Source: JBBIQV01 sp964555285
GTDB taxonomy: Bacteria; Nitrospirota; Nitrospiria; Nitrospirales; Nitrospiraceae
DNA: 64,000 bases
Direction: 5' to 3'
NCBI GenBank assembly: GCA_964555285.1
Contig: CAZKRM010000010.1
Coordinates: forward strand, 33,749 to 97,748
The notes under the pieces were generated by a model, which saw nothing but the letters and a program-made list of their open reading frames with translations, was not told where the DNA came from and did no database searches. The translations under genes and the position numbers were made by a program. Positions 45,108 to 53,139 of this stretch are shown here, piece by piece. The first letter of the stretch is position 1; the number at the start of each line of letters is the position of its first letter.

Positions 45108-45386
45108 GTGAAGATTATTTGTGCCTGGTGTGATCGGGAGGGGAAACTGGCGGTTCTTGGTGTCAAGGCACCAATAGATGATCCCCACGAAACCCACGGC
45201 ATCTGTCCGTCGCATCTGACCGTCCTGCAAACCCGGTGGCGTGAAGAACAGCGCAGAGAAGGGATGGCCTCCGGACGGCGGGGATCGGCAGACGGTCTCG
45301 CAGAGATCGGCCACTTGTGCGGTGAAATTCGAAAGGTGTTGCAGCGTCTAGGGCAACGCGTCGGGTTCCCGTTCAAGCCTCAGTGA
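45108..45386 (+). CDS. Small cysteine-containing conserved hypothetical protein
   Basis: The 92-aa protein MKIICAWCDREGKLAVLG contains CxxC followed by HGICPSHL, giving a possible zinc site (C-x2-C...C-x2-H). An arginine-rich middle and a helical C-terminus follow. It follows hemL divergently by about 220 bp. No known family is assigned; the conserved-looking ICAWCxxEG opening recurs in small proteins of similar bacteria. Confidence 0.6.
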   Translation: MKIICAWCDREGKLAVLGVKAPIDDPHETHGICPSHLTVLQTRWREEQRREGMASGRRGSADGLAEIGHLCGEIRKVLQRLGQRVGFPFKPQ

Positions 45387-45452
45387 AGAACCTCCCTCAG
45401 CCACCCCGGTTTCCCTCGAAGACGGCTGGTCCTTGTTCGATCACCCCAGCCT

Positions 45453-46007
45453 TTACGATCGCGTGTCTTCCCGTTTGCGTGACGGAGATTTCGCCACCTT
45501 GGTTCTCGTCGATCGACCGGCTGCCCCCTCTCGCGGCATCACCGGAACCAGCCAGCTCTTTCGCGCGGACTTGTGTCGTTCAGAGACCATGAGGACCACA
45601 TGGAAGGGAATCCCCGCTTGGGGGGCACCCTCGGCTCGGCGGCTGCTCCAGCTCTCGCCGGCGTCGTTGAGGATGTCGATGAAGGTCGGATACTCCTCGT
45701 CGTCCTTGGCGAGCACCTGTTCTGCGTCGGTCACGATCACCACATACCCTCGGGCGGGGAGCCATTCAAGATCGGCCAAGCACTCCTCGACGGCATCCCA
45801 GTTGTGGCCGAAGTAATCCGGAAAAGAGAGGGCGCGGGCAAATTCGACGAACAAGCTTTCGCGGTTCTTGCACTTGGCTCCGCGGACGATGGTGACATGG
45901 AAGCCCGCCGGCGGAGCCACCGCTCGTTCAGGCGATTCGTCATCGCGTGCGATCAACACATGGACCCAGGGAGATTTGATGGAGTGCCACGGAGTCTTGG
46001 TAGCCAT
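45453..46007 (-). CDS. Barstar-family protein
   Basis: The middle of the 184-aa protein has the barstar fold pattern. It includes GFHVTIVRGAKCKNRESLFVEFARAL, the hallmark FPDYFGHNWDAVEECLADLEWLPARGYVVIV, and a later AEQVLAKDDEEYPTFIDILNDAGESW. Barstar inhibits barnase-type ribonucleases by covering the active site with its Asp-rich helix. No barnase gene is nearby. An N-terminal ~35-residue and a basic C-terminal extension are unusual. It might be a stand-alone immunity protein. Confidence 0.85.
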   Translation of the reverse strand: MATKTPWHSIKSPWVHVLIARDDESPERAVAPPAGFHVTIVRGAKCKNRESLFVEFARALSFPDYFGHNWDAVEECLADLEWLPARGYVVIVTDAEQVLAKDDEEYPTFIDILNDAGESWSSRRAEGAPQAGIPFHVVLMVSERHKSARKSWLVPVMPREGAAGRSTRTKVAKSPSRKREDTRS

Positions 46008-46295
46008 AGACCTTCCAGGTTCGATCCATAGATTCGCGTTCGTTTCACAAGGCGCGGCAGCACGACAGGGACCCTAGCATGCACGATCTCGGAGGGTCAA
46101 CGAGCGCGAGAGGCGTGGGCGCTCGTTGCCGGGGCCGGGGCCAGGGATTGTTGCTATCTCTCAGTTGTCAGGATAGCATCGCAGGTATTCATCTTGCTGA
46201 GGTCTTTCTCCTGTCCAGCATCGCTCGGCCACCGTACAGGCGGATCGGGCAGGCAAGATGGTCGCTCAAGCAAGGACGAGCCAACGAGGTACAGA

Positions 46296-48620
46296 TTGGA
46301 ATCCGCAGTAGACCGGCTTGATTTCGTGACAGTCGAAGGGCTCCTGGCGTATGGGGAGATGCTGGCGCGTCGCACTGAGTGTGAGGGGATTGACCTACCA
46401 CCCGCCCCGGCTTCCTCAGTCGATCGACGAGCGCGAACCCGTGACGCCATGGAGAAGATCAGGGCGTTTGTGCATGGTGCGCAAGGGGGCTTTCCTGGGG
46501 CAGAGGAGTATCGGGCTGCCCGTCGCGCGGTGATCGAAGAAGGGTGCAACGGCGATGAACTGGTGTTCTTTGCCGCCTGGAATGCTCTCCTCGCAGCAGG
46601 CGAACTGGCACCGCTCTTCCGGGTCTCCATCGGGTCGGTGCAGAAGCCGATGCATCGTCGGCCGGTGGCGATCGTGCCGCGCGCGCAACTGACCCCGCAG
46701 TTGGTCGAGGATCGTATCGTGCTGGATCTGGGCGATGATCGGTTTTGGCTCTTGCCGCGCGATTTGACCGGTCGAACGCTGCTGTTCACGATGCGTCACG
46801 GTATCTCGCGCGTGGAGAGCGGCAGCTATCGAGTCGGGCGCCGCCTCGCGAACGTGCTGGATCCTGAGCGGGGCGTCTCCAAAGCCGACGCAGTCGGTGC
46901 AGCCCTGGCACGGATGCTGGGCGTGGTCGGACAACAACTGGACTTTCTTCACATCCACAACTACCTCGATCCGCAGACTTTCGTCCATCTGGTAAGCCGG
47001 AGCCCCAATACACGGCAACTGTATGAGCGCGTGAGCGCGGCGCTGCTTCAGGCGCGCTCCCACAGTGCCGAGGCACTCCCACCCGCCTGCGATCCCGCCT
47101 TAGACTCCCAGGATTTCGGATGGGTCACAGGTCTGGAGAAGAAGGTGGAAGCCGAGGAGGCCGCACAGGCATTCGGCGTGGACGTGCAGACGGTCAAGCG
47201 CCTGATCAAACATCCCTTGTACAGCTACCCGGGCGGTCACTCCTTCTTTGATGTCTATGTCGATATCATCGATGGCTTCCGCCGGTTGGGTCACTCCCAC
47301 CAAGGGAAGGCCGTGTGTCTGTACAGCCACAGCTCCACGCTGCGGGCGCTCTTGATGTATCTCGATCCTCGTCCCTTTCGCGAAGCCTTCACCGAGTTTG
47401 GCGAATATAAGGAGGGCCAGGATAACGTCGTTCTGCTGACCTACGAACAGGGACTCTTATCCGGCTATTCCACCGCTGTGGGTCTGTCGGCGCGGGAACG
47501 GGCGGCGCGCGAGACCTGGGTGAGGGTCGAGCGCGAACGCAGGGACCGGATCACGCTCAAGCCCCGTCAGATCAAGCGGATCGTGGCATTGGTCTCGGGT
47601 GGAGATTTCGCCGGTGCCGGCGCCGCGTTGAAAGAGCTGCGTGTGACAGGACACCGGTTTGGACTTGAAGTCTACTTCGTCCGTCACGGGTTCTTAGGTC
47701 TGGCCAACAACTGGATCGAAGCGGTGACCGAGGACGATACACGAGGCATGGGCAGCCATGCGAGCAGTCCGATCGGAAGCAGCCGCTTCGAAGATTTCAA
47801 GGATGAACATGTTCAGCAGGCCACCATGCGGCATCTCAAGCCGTATATGCAGGACGGAGCCTTGGTGGTCATCGGTGGTGACGGGAGTCTTCGAGGTGCG
47901 CGGGCGCTCTACGAAGGATTTGGGGTCCAGGTTGTAGGAATTCCGGGCACGATCGACAATAACCTCGCGGGCACGACATCGCTGGGCTTTCATTCGGCCG
48001 TGTCGTTGGCGAATCAATCCATCGAGTCGCTGAAAGCGACCAGTTCAGCCATGGGCAGCGTCTTTTTCGTCGAGATTATGGGTGCGGGGTCCGGCCATCT
48101 CGCACTCGCCTGCGCGTATCAGGCCAGGGCTGAGGGAGTCTTAGTCAACGAACATCCCGATCCGGACGCGTACATCGACGACATCATCCTGGGCACGCTC
48201 AAACGCACCTTGGGCGTCCCGAACAAAAGCCATCTGTTTGTGGTGGCGGAACAGACGCCCCATCGCCATCACCCGGACGGTGGCGTTCACGGTCTTGTCG
48301 AGTACGTCGGCGGCATGCTGGCCAAGCGGCCGCAGTTTCACACAAGCCCCGGTGAATATCCCTTCGCCCCTGCGACCAAAGCCACGATCCTCGGCCACAC
48401 CTTGCGGGGGGCTCCCCCGACCCCAGAGGACAAGGCCATCGGGCAAGATCTGGCCTATGAAGTAATCCGCCGTCTGGTCAAGGACCCGGAACGGGTGGTC
48501 GGATGCATGGTGGCCTATCGCGAGCCAGGCACCATCGAGGCCATTCCGCTTCATGCCGTTGCACCGAAGCAGTTCGACTGGGAGATCTTCGCCCGGATGC
48601 ACGGAAGCGAGCTGCCGTAA
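46296..48620 (+). CDS. Histidine-phosphatase / 6-phosphofructokinase fusion
   Basis: Residues ~135-390 (from this start) form a histidine-phosphatase-like domain with the RHG motif in LLFTMRHGISRVESG and a second His in CLYSHSSTLRALLMYL, the PFKFB/phosphoglycerate-mutase fold. Residues ~425-770 are a phosphofructokinase domain. It has VALVSGGDFAGAG, IGGDGSLRGARALYEGF, GIPGTIDNNLAGTTSLGFHSAV and FFVEIMGAGSGHLAL. Departures from typical ATP-PFK are GGDFAGAG for GGDAPGMN, TIDNN for TIDND, and GAGSGH for GRHCG. I took the TTG at 46296, behind an ACGAGG site; a TTG at 46194 is possible. It is four bases from pyk, so the two form a glycolytic operon. Confidence 0.8.
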   Translation: MESAVDRLDFVTVEGLLAYGEMLARRTECEGIDLPPAPASSVDRRARTRDAMEKIRAFVHGAQGGFPGAEEYRAARRAVIEEGCNGDELVFFAAWNALLAAGELAPLFRVSIGSVQKPMHRRPVAIVPRAQLTPQLVEDRIVLDLGDDRFWLLPRDLTGRTLLFTMRHGISRVESGSYRVGRRLANVLDPERGVSKADAVGAALARMLGVVGQQLDFLHIHNYLDPQTFVHLVSRSPNTRQLYERVSAALLQARSHSAEALPPACDPALDSQDFGWVTGLEKKVEAEEAAQAFGVDVQTVKRLIKHPLYSYPGGHSFFDVYVDIIDGFRRLGHSHQGKAVCLYSHSSTLRALLMYLDPRPFREAFTEFGEYKEGQDNVVLLTYEQGLLSGYSTAVGLSARERAARETWVRVERERRDRITLKPRQIKRIVALVSGGDFAGAGAALKELRVTGHRFGLEVYFVRHGFLGLANNWIEAVTEDDTRGMGSHASSPIGSSRFEDFKDEHVQQATMRHLKPYMQDGALVVIGGDGSLRGARALYEGFGVQVVGIPGTIDNNLAGTTSLGFHSAVSLANQSIESLKATSSAMGSVFFVEIMGAGSGHLALACAYQARAEGVLVNEHPDPDAYIDDIILGTLKRTLGVPNKSHLFVVAEQTPHRHHPDGGVHGLVEYVGGMLAKRPQFHTSPGEYPFAPATKATILGHTLRGAPPTPEDKAIGQDLAYEVIRRLVKDPERVVGCMVAYREPGTIEAIPLHAVAPKQFDWEIFARMHGSELP

Positions 48621-48624
48621 CGCC

Positions 48625-50076
48625 ATGCGAAAAGCCAAGATTGTGTGCACCATTGGTCCCGCAAGCGATTCGCCCACTCTGCTGGATCAGTTGATTGAGA
48701 GCGGCATGGACGCGGCTCGGCTGAACTTTTCTCATGGGACCCACGAATCGCATGCCCGTGCGGTCAAGGCCGTGCGCGAAGCAGCCGGTCGCCGGCATGT
48801 GGCGGTGGCGATCATCCAGGATCTGCAAGGACCGAGGATCCGCGTTGGGGAAGTCGACCAGGGTGGGATCGAGGTGGCTGACGGTCAGACCGTGAGGCTG
48901 GTGACGACGCTGTTCCGGTCTGGTGGTCAAATCGGCGCACAGTCCGTCTCCCCATCCCGCATTCTCGATATTCCGGTGACGTACCAATATCTGGTGAGGG
49001 ATGTCCAGCCGGGCGCCCGCATCCTGATGGACGATGGGTTAATCGAGCTGATGGCTGATCGGATCACCGGCGGCGCCGTCGAATGCGGGGTCGTGACCGG
49101 GGGACGCATCACCTCGCACAAAGGAATTAACCTGCCCGGCACTCGCATCAGCGCTCCCACCCTGACAGACAAAGATCGGGACGATCTCCGGTTCGGCATC
49201 GCGCAGGGGGTGGACTACGTGGCCCTCTCGTTTGTCAGAGGCCCCGATGACGTGGTAGCTGCAAAACAGTTGATTGCCGCCTGCGGGGGGGCTGTGCCGG
49301 TCATTGCGAAGGTCGAAAGGCCGGAAGCGGTCGAGTGCTTGGACGCGATTCTCGATCAGGCGGACGGCGTGATGATTGCGCGGGGCGACCTCGGGGTCGA
49401 AATGGGTCCCGAGGCGGTGCCGGTTCTACAAAAGCGCATCATCGCGGAAGCCAATCGCCGCCGCCGTCTTGTGATCACGGCAACCCAGATGTTGGAGTCC
49501 ATGACGCAACACACGCGCCCGACGAGGGCCGAAGCCTCGGACGTAGCCAATGCGGTCTTCGACGGGACGGACGCGGTGATGCTCTCGGCCGAAACGGCGA
49601 TCGGAGCCCATCCGGTCGAAACGGTTCGCGTCATGGATCGGATTGTTCGAGCCGCGGAGGAGGGCACTGCGCATGGGTTCGTGCGCCGGTCCGACACCAT
49701 CAGCCATGACGTGACATTCCCGGAAGCGATCTGTACCTCGGCCTCCTCGGCAGCCGCGGCCATCAACGCCAGCGTCATCGTGGCGTTCAGCGAGTTGGGG
49801 ATGACGGCGCGATTACTGTCGAAACAACGGCCGACTGCCCCGATCATTGCATTCACACCATTTGAGCCGGTGCGGCAGCGGATGGCCCTCTACTGGGGCG
49901 TGTTGCCACACACGATGCGGCAAATCGATCAGACAGACGAGCGGATCCACGAGGCAGAACGCCGCTTGAAGGCGGAGGGGCTCGCGAAAACGGGGCAGCG
50001 GATCGTGATCCTGTCGGGTACTCGGATTGGTCAACCGGGGGGGACCAACTTGATGAAGCTGCACGAGGTGGAGTGA
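48625..50076 (+). CDS. pyk: Pyruvate kinase
   Basis: This converts phosphoenolpyruvate and ADP to pyruvate and ATP. The family motifs are clear: RKAKIVCTIGPASDSPTLL, ARLNFSHGTHESH, DLQGPRIRVGEV and VIAKVERPEAVECLDAILDQADGVMIARGDLGVEMG. MLESMTQHTRPTRAEASDVANAVFDG follows. The 483-aa length is normal. I took the ATG at 48625, four bases after the phosphofructokinase stop. A conserved-core hairpin element follows immediately and may end or tune the operon. Confidence 0.96.
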   Translation: MRKAKIVCTIGPASDSPTLLDQLIESGMDAARLNFSHGTHESHARAVKAVREAAGRRHVAVAIIQDLQGPRIRVGEVDQGGIEVADGQTVRLVTTLFRSGGQIGAQSVSPSRILDIPVTYQYLVRDVQPGARILMDDGLIELMADRITGGAVECGVVTGGRITSHKGINLPGTRISAPTLTDKDRDDLRFGIAQGVDYVALSFVRGPDDVVAAKQLIAACGGAVPVIAKVERPEAVECLDAILDQADGVMIARGDLGVEMGPEAVPVLQKRIIAEANRRRRLVITATQMLESMTQHTRPTRAEASDVANAVFDGTDAVMLSAETAIGAHPVETVRVMDRIVRAAEEGTAHGFVRRSDTISHDVTFPEAICTSASSAAAAINASVIVAFSELGMTARLLSKQRPTAPIIAFTPFEPVRQRMALYWGVLPHTMRQIDQTDERIHEAERRLKAEGLAKTGQRIVILSGTRIGQPGGTNLMKLHEVE

Positions 50077-50077
50077 G

Positions 50078-50175
50078 GCGAGGGGCACCGGCCTGAGCGC
50101 CGTGCTCGTGCAGCGCGCACGATAAGAATGTGCTCGCTGGACACGCGCAGTTGAGCTCAGGCCGGTGCCCCTCGC
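50078..50175. repeat. Hairpin element with conserved core, copy 2
   Basis: A perfect 21-bp inverted repeat (50078-50098 and 50155-50175, beginning GCGAGGGGCACCGG) starts one base after the pyk stop codon. Its loop (50099-50154) is the repeat core, containing GTGCTCG, GCGCGCACGATAAGAA and GTGCTCGCTGGACACGCGCA. Arms share nothing with the other copies; the core does. Confidence 0.85.
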
Positions 50176-50207
50176 GAGAATGAGAGAGGGGGAAGAAAAG
50201 ACACACC

Positions 50208-50768
50208 ATGACGCGCAGTACCAAATGGAGGAACTGTCTCACTCTATGGTTGTTCCTCTCCCTGTCTGCTGCGTCCGGGAACGGGCTTGCGCAAACCGGC
50301 TCGCTGGACCATTCGCCGGCCGAGATGGTGAAACGCTACCTGTCCCTCGACGCTCACGGCGCGCGCCTGGATGCGTCATCCTTTGACGCTCTGCTCCCGT
50401 ATATTAATTGGAAGGAGGAGCCGGTGTGGGGGCGCGTGGTGGTGATTCAGAGTTTTACGGTCCCGGAGGATATCAGGCAGTGGGAGGTGATCAGTAAATT
50501 GGAGGTCGTCATCCCGGTGGAGTTTCAGGTGATCGGGTCGGTGTATCTGTCGAACGGCAGCTTCCGCGCGGAAGCGATCACCGAGCAAGTGCGGGTTCAC
50601 GTAAAGGCGGTGAAGAACCGGTGGCGGATCATCGAGCCGATCCTGCCCCCCCACGTGGGGATGAAGCGGATTGTCAATTACGTGCGACAATCCATGCTCC
50701 AAGAGACCGATCCCGAGCGTCGCGGAAAACTGGCCTCGCTCCATGATGAGTTGCGAAAGGCAAAGTGA
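50208..50768 (+). CDS. Exported protein of unknown function
   Basis: The 186-aa protein has a signal peptide (LTLWLFLSLSAASGNGLA, then QTGS). The mature part reads AEMVKRYLSLDAHGARLDASSFDALLPYINWKEEP and later VFQVIGSVYLSNGSF-like beta strands (VEFQVIGSVYLSNGSFRAEAITEQVRVHV) with KNRWRIIEPILPPHVG. The fold resembles small periplasmic NTF2-like proteins, but that is a guess. The gene overlaps gph by four bases and follows pyk. Confidence 0.65.
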   Translation: MTRSTKWRNCLTLWLFLSLSAASGNGLAQTGSLDHSPAEMVKRYLSLDAHGARLDASSFDALLPYINWKEEPVWGRVVVIQSFTVPEDIRQWEVISKLEVVIPVEFQVIGSVYLSNGSFRAEAITEQVRVHVKAVKNRWRIIEPILPPHVGMKRIVNYVRQSMLQETDPERRGKLASLHDELRKAK

Positions 50769-51418
50769 GCATGGAGAAAGTAGAAGTCGATCTCCTCATC
50801 TTCGATTTAGATGGCACGCTGATCGAGTCCAAGTGGGACATCGCCGAGTCGGTGAACCTGACACTATCCGAATTGGGGTTGCCGCAACGGCCGTTGGAGG
50901 AAGTCTTCGGTTTCGTCGGGGACGGCGTGAAGAAACTGTTGCGGCTGGCGGTCGGAGAACAGAACCAGGCCAGCTATGAAGACGCGCTGCGGGTTTTCCG
51001 TGGCCATTATCTCGATCACTGTCTGGACCGAACCCGCTTCTACCCGGGCATCGAAGCGGTCCTGTCGTACTTCGTGCACAAGTCCAAAGCTGTGGCGACG
51101 AACAAATCCATCGAGTATACGAACGTCATTCTCAACGGACTGGGTACCCACCACTTTGCGTACGTGGTCGGTGGCGACAACGGCTTCGGCCTCAAGCCGG
51201 AACCCGGCATGGTGCTCCACGTGATGGAGCGACTCAACGTGCCGAAGGAGCGGACCGTGCTCATCGGCGACAGCACGAACGATATCAACGGCGGCCACAA
51301 CGCCGGGATCCGCGTCTGTGCCGTGGGGTATGGTATGGGGAATCGGGCGAAAATGGCTGCGTGCCAACCCGAGTGGTTCATCGAACGACCGGAAGACCTG
51401 ATGGAGATTTTCGAATGA
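50765..51418 (+). CDS. gph: HAD-superfamily phosphoglycolate phosphatase
   Basis: A HAD hydrolase with motif I LIFDLDGTLIESKWDIAES, motif II ATNKSIEYT, motif III FGLKPEPGM and motif IV VLIGDSTNDINGGHNAG. This is the Gph layout, which dephosphorylates 2-phosphoglycolate or related phosphates. It starts GTG at 50765 overlapping the upstream stop (GTGA), or ATG at 50771. Its place after pfk-pyk suggests a carbon-metabolism cluster. Confidence 0.86.
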   Translation: MSMEKVEVDLLIFDLDGTLIESKWDIAESVNLTLSELGLPQRPLEEVFGFVGDGVKKLLRLAVGEQNQASYEDALRVFRGHYLDHCLDRTRFYPGIEAVLSYFVHKSKAVATNKSIEYTNVILNGLGTHHFAYVVGGDNGFGLKPEPGMVLHVMERLNVPKERTVLIGDSTNDINGGHNAGIRVCAVGYGMGNRAKMAACQPEWFIERPEDLMEIFE

Positions 51419-51464
51419 AGACAGAATCGACGCTCGTCTCTCGTGAAGCGTCTCTCGATCGAGA

Positions 51465-51541
51465 GTTTCATGTTGCAAGTTTCAGGTTTCAAGTTGATCG
51501 AGGAATCCCGAACATGAAACGAGAAACATGGAACTTGAAAC
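51465..51541. repeat. GTTTCAAG-word palindromic array, second copy
   Basis: GTTTCATGTTGCAAGTTTCA (51465-51484) plus GGTTTCAAG is mirrored by GAACATGAAACGAGAAACAT (51510-51529) and GGAACTTGAAAC. Like the copy at 33496-33570 it is preceded by TCGTGAAGCGTCTCTCGATC. It lies just before the M16 peptidase start, followed by a third word repeat, ACGCGTC x3, that forms part of the M16 signal-peptide coding region. Confidence 0.85.
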
Positions 51542-51558
51542 TTCCGAGTGAGCGACGA

Positions 51559-53139
51559 ATGACGCGCCACGCGTCACGCGTCACGGCGCTGCTCGTCGCG
51601 CTGGCCCTCAGCCTCAGCCTCGACCTCAGCCTGCTGCACGCCGCGCCCACCAGCCTGGCCGACCGCGTGATCGAACACAAGCTGGCGAACGGGCTGACGG
51701 TGCTCATGGTCGAGCGGCACCAAACTCCGGTCGTCTCGATCAACCTCACATTCGGCGTCGGGGGCATCAATGAGCAAGTCGGCCGGACCGGTATCGCGCA
51801 TCTGTACGAACACATGGCGTTCAAAGGGACGCGGACGGTCGGCACGAAAGATTACGAGAAGGAACGAGCGCTGTTGGACGAGCTGCACCGCGTGGGCACC
51901 GAGCTTGAACTCCGGCAGCGGGAGGTGGCCGCCAACGCGCAGGCGGGGAATCCGAGCCCGCAGGACGATCCGACACTGGATGCGTTGCAGCAGCGATTCA
52001 AAGAGCTGCAAGAACGGGCAGGGCAGTTGGTCGTCGGCAACGAGATGGCGTTGCTCTATCAGCGCCATGGCGGCGTCGGGCTCAATGCCGCCACCGGCAA
52101 GGATCTCACGCGCTACATGATCAGTCTGCCGGCCAACCGGCTTCCCCTCTGGGCGTCGATCGAGGCCGACCGCATGGCGCATCCCGTGCTGCGCGAGTTT
52201 TACAAGGAGCGCGGCGTCGTGATGGAGGAGCGCCGGCTGCGCACGGACGACAGCCCCAACGGCATGCTGTTCGAAACCTTGACGTCCGCGGCATTTCAGG
52301 CGCATTCGTACGGCGTGCCGACCATCGGCTGGGCGTCGGATATTCAGTCGCTCACGCCGGCCGCAACGGAGGAGTTCTTCAACATGTACTACGGGCCGGG
52401 CAGCGCCACGATCGCGATCGTCGGCGACATCAATCCGAAGGAGGTCATTGCATTGATCGAGAGTACGTTCGGCAAGATTCCCGCCGCGCGGCCTGCGCCG
52501 CCGGTGTTGACGGTCGAACCGCCGCAGCGAGGGGAACGGCGGGTCGAGGTCGAGTTCGATGCAGAACCGTCGCTGGCGATCGGCTACCACAAACCGGGTA
52601 TCGGTCATCCCGACGATTTTGTCTTTGACGTGATCGATGCGGTGCTGGCCGATGGCGTGACCTCCCGGCTCTACAGCCGGCTGGTGCGAGAGAAGCGGCT
52701 GGCCGCGTCGGTCGCCTCCGATACGAATTACCCGGGGGTGCGCGCGCCGAACCTCTTTATCGTCACCGCCACGCCGCTGGCGCCGCACACGGCGGCCGAG
52801 GTGGAAGCGGCGATTTATGAGGAACTCGAACGACTCAAGACCGAACCGGTCTCGGCCAAGGAGCTGGAAAAAGTGCTGAACAATCTGGACGCCGATTTAC
52901 TCCGTTCCCTCCGGTCGAACGGGGGATTGGCCTCGCAGCTGGCGCTGTACCAGACGGTTGCCGGAGATTGGCGCTACGTGCTCAAGGCCCGCGATCGCAT
53001 TGCCGCAGTGACGCCTGCGGACATTCAGCGGGTGGCCACGCAGTATCTCACCAAGGCAAACCGGACGGTGGGAGTCTTAGTCAAGAAGCCGAGCGATCGC
53101 AACGTCGCGAACGCGGCGCCGAGCGAGGTGACGCGATGA
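51559..53139 (+). CDS. M16-family zinc metallopeptidase, catalytic subunit
   Basis: A periplasmic pitrilysin-like protease. The inverted zinc motif HxxEH is in GIAHLYEHMAFKGT. The distal Glu is expected in the EADRMAHPVLREFYKERGVVMEER region. A signal peptide (LLVALALSLSLDLSLLHAA) opens the protein. Between the zinc motif and the second active-site helix lies a ~70-residue Q/E-rich insertion. I chose the ATG at 51559; an upstream start would translate the repeat array. The stop overlaps the start of the second M16 gene (ATGA). Confidence 0.9.
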   Translation: MTRHASRVTALLVALALSLSLDLSLLHAAPTSLADRVIEHKLANGLTVLMVERHQTPVVSINLTFGVGGINEQVGRTGIAHLYEHMAFKGTRTVGTKDYEKERALLDELHRVGTELELRQREVAANAQAGNPSPQDDPTLDALQQRFKELQERAGQLVVGNEMALLYQRHGGVGLNAATGKDLTRYMISLPANRLPLWASIEADRMAHPVLREFYKERGVVMEERRLRTDDSPNGMLFETLTSAAFQAHSYGVPTIGWASDIQSLTPAATEEFFNMYYGPGSATIAIVGDINPKEVIALIESTFGKIPAARPAPPVLTVEPPQRGERRVEVEFDAEPSLAIGYHKPGIGHPDDFVFDVIDAVLADGVTSRLYSRLVREKRLAASVASDTNYPGVRAPNLFIVTATPLAPHTAAEVEAAIYEELERLKTEPVSAKELEKVLNNLDADLLRSLRSNGGLASQLALYQTVAGDWRYVLKARDRIAAVTPADIQRVATQYLTKANRTVGVLVKKPSDRNVANAAPSEVTR

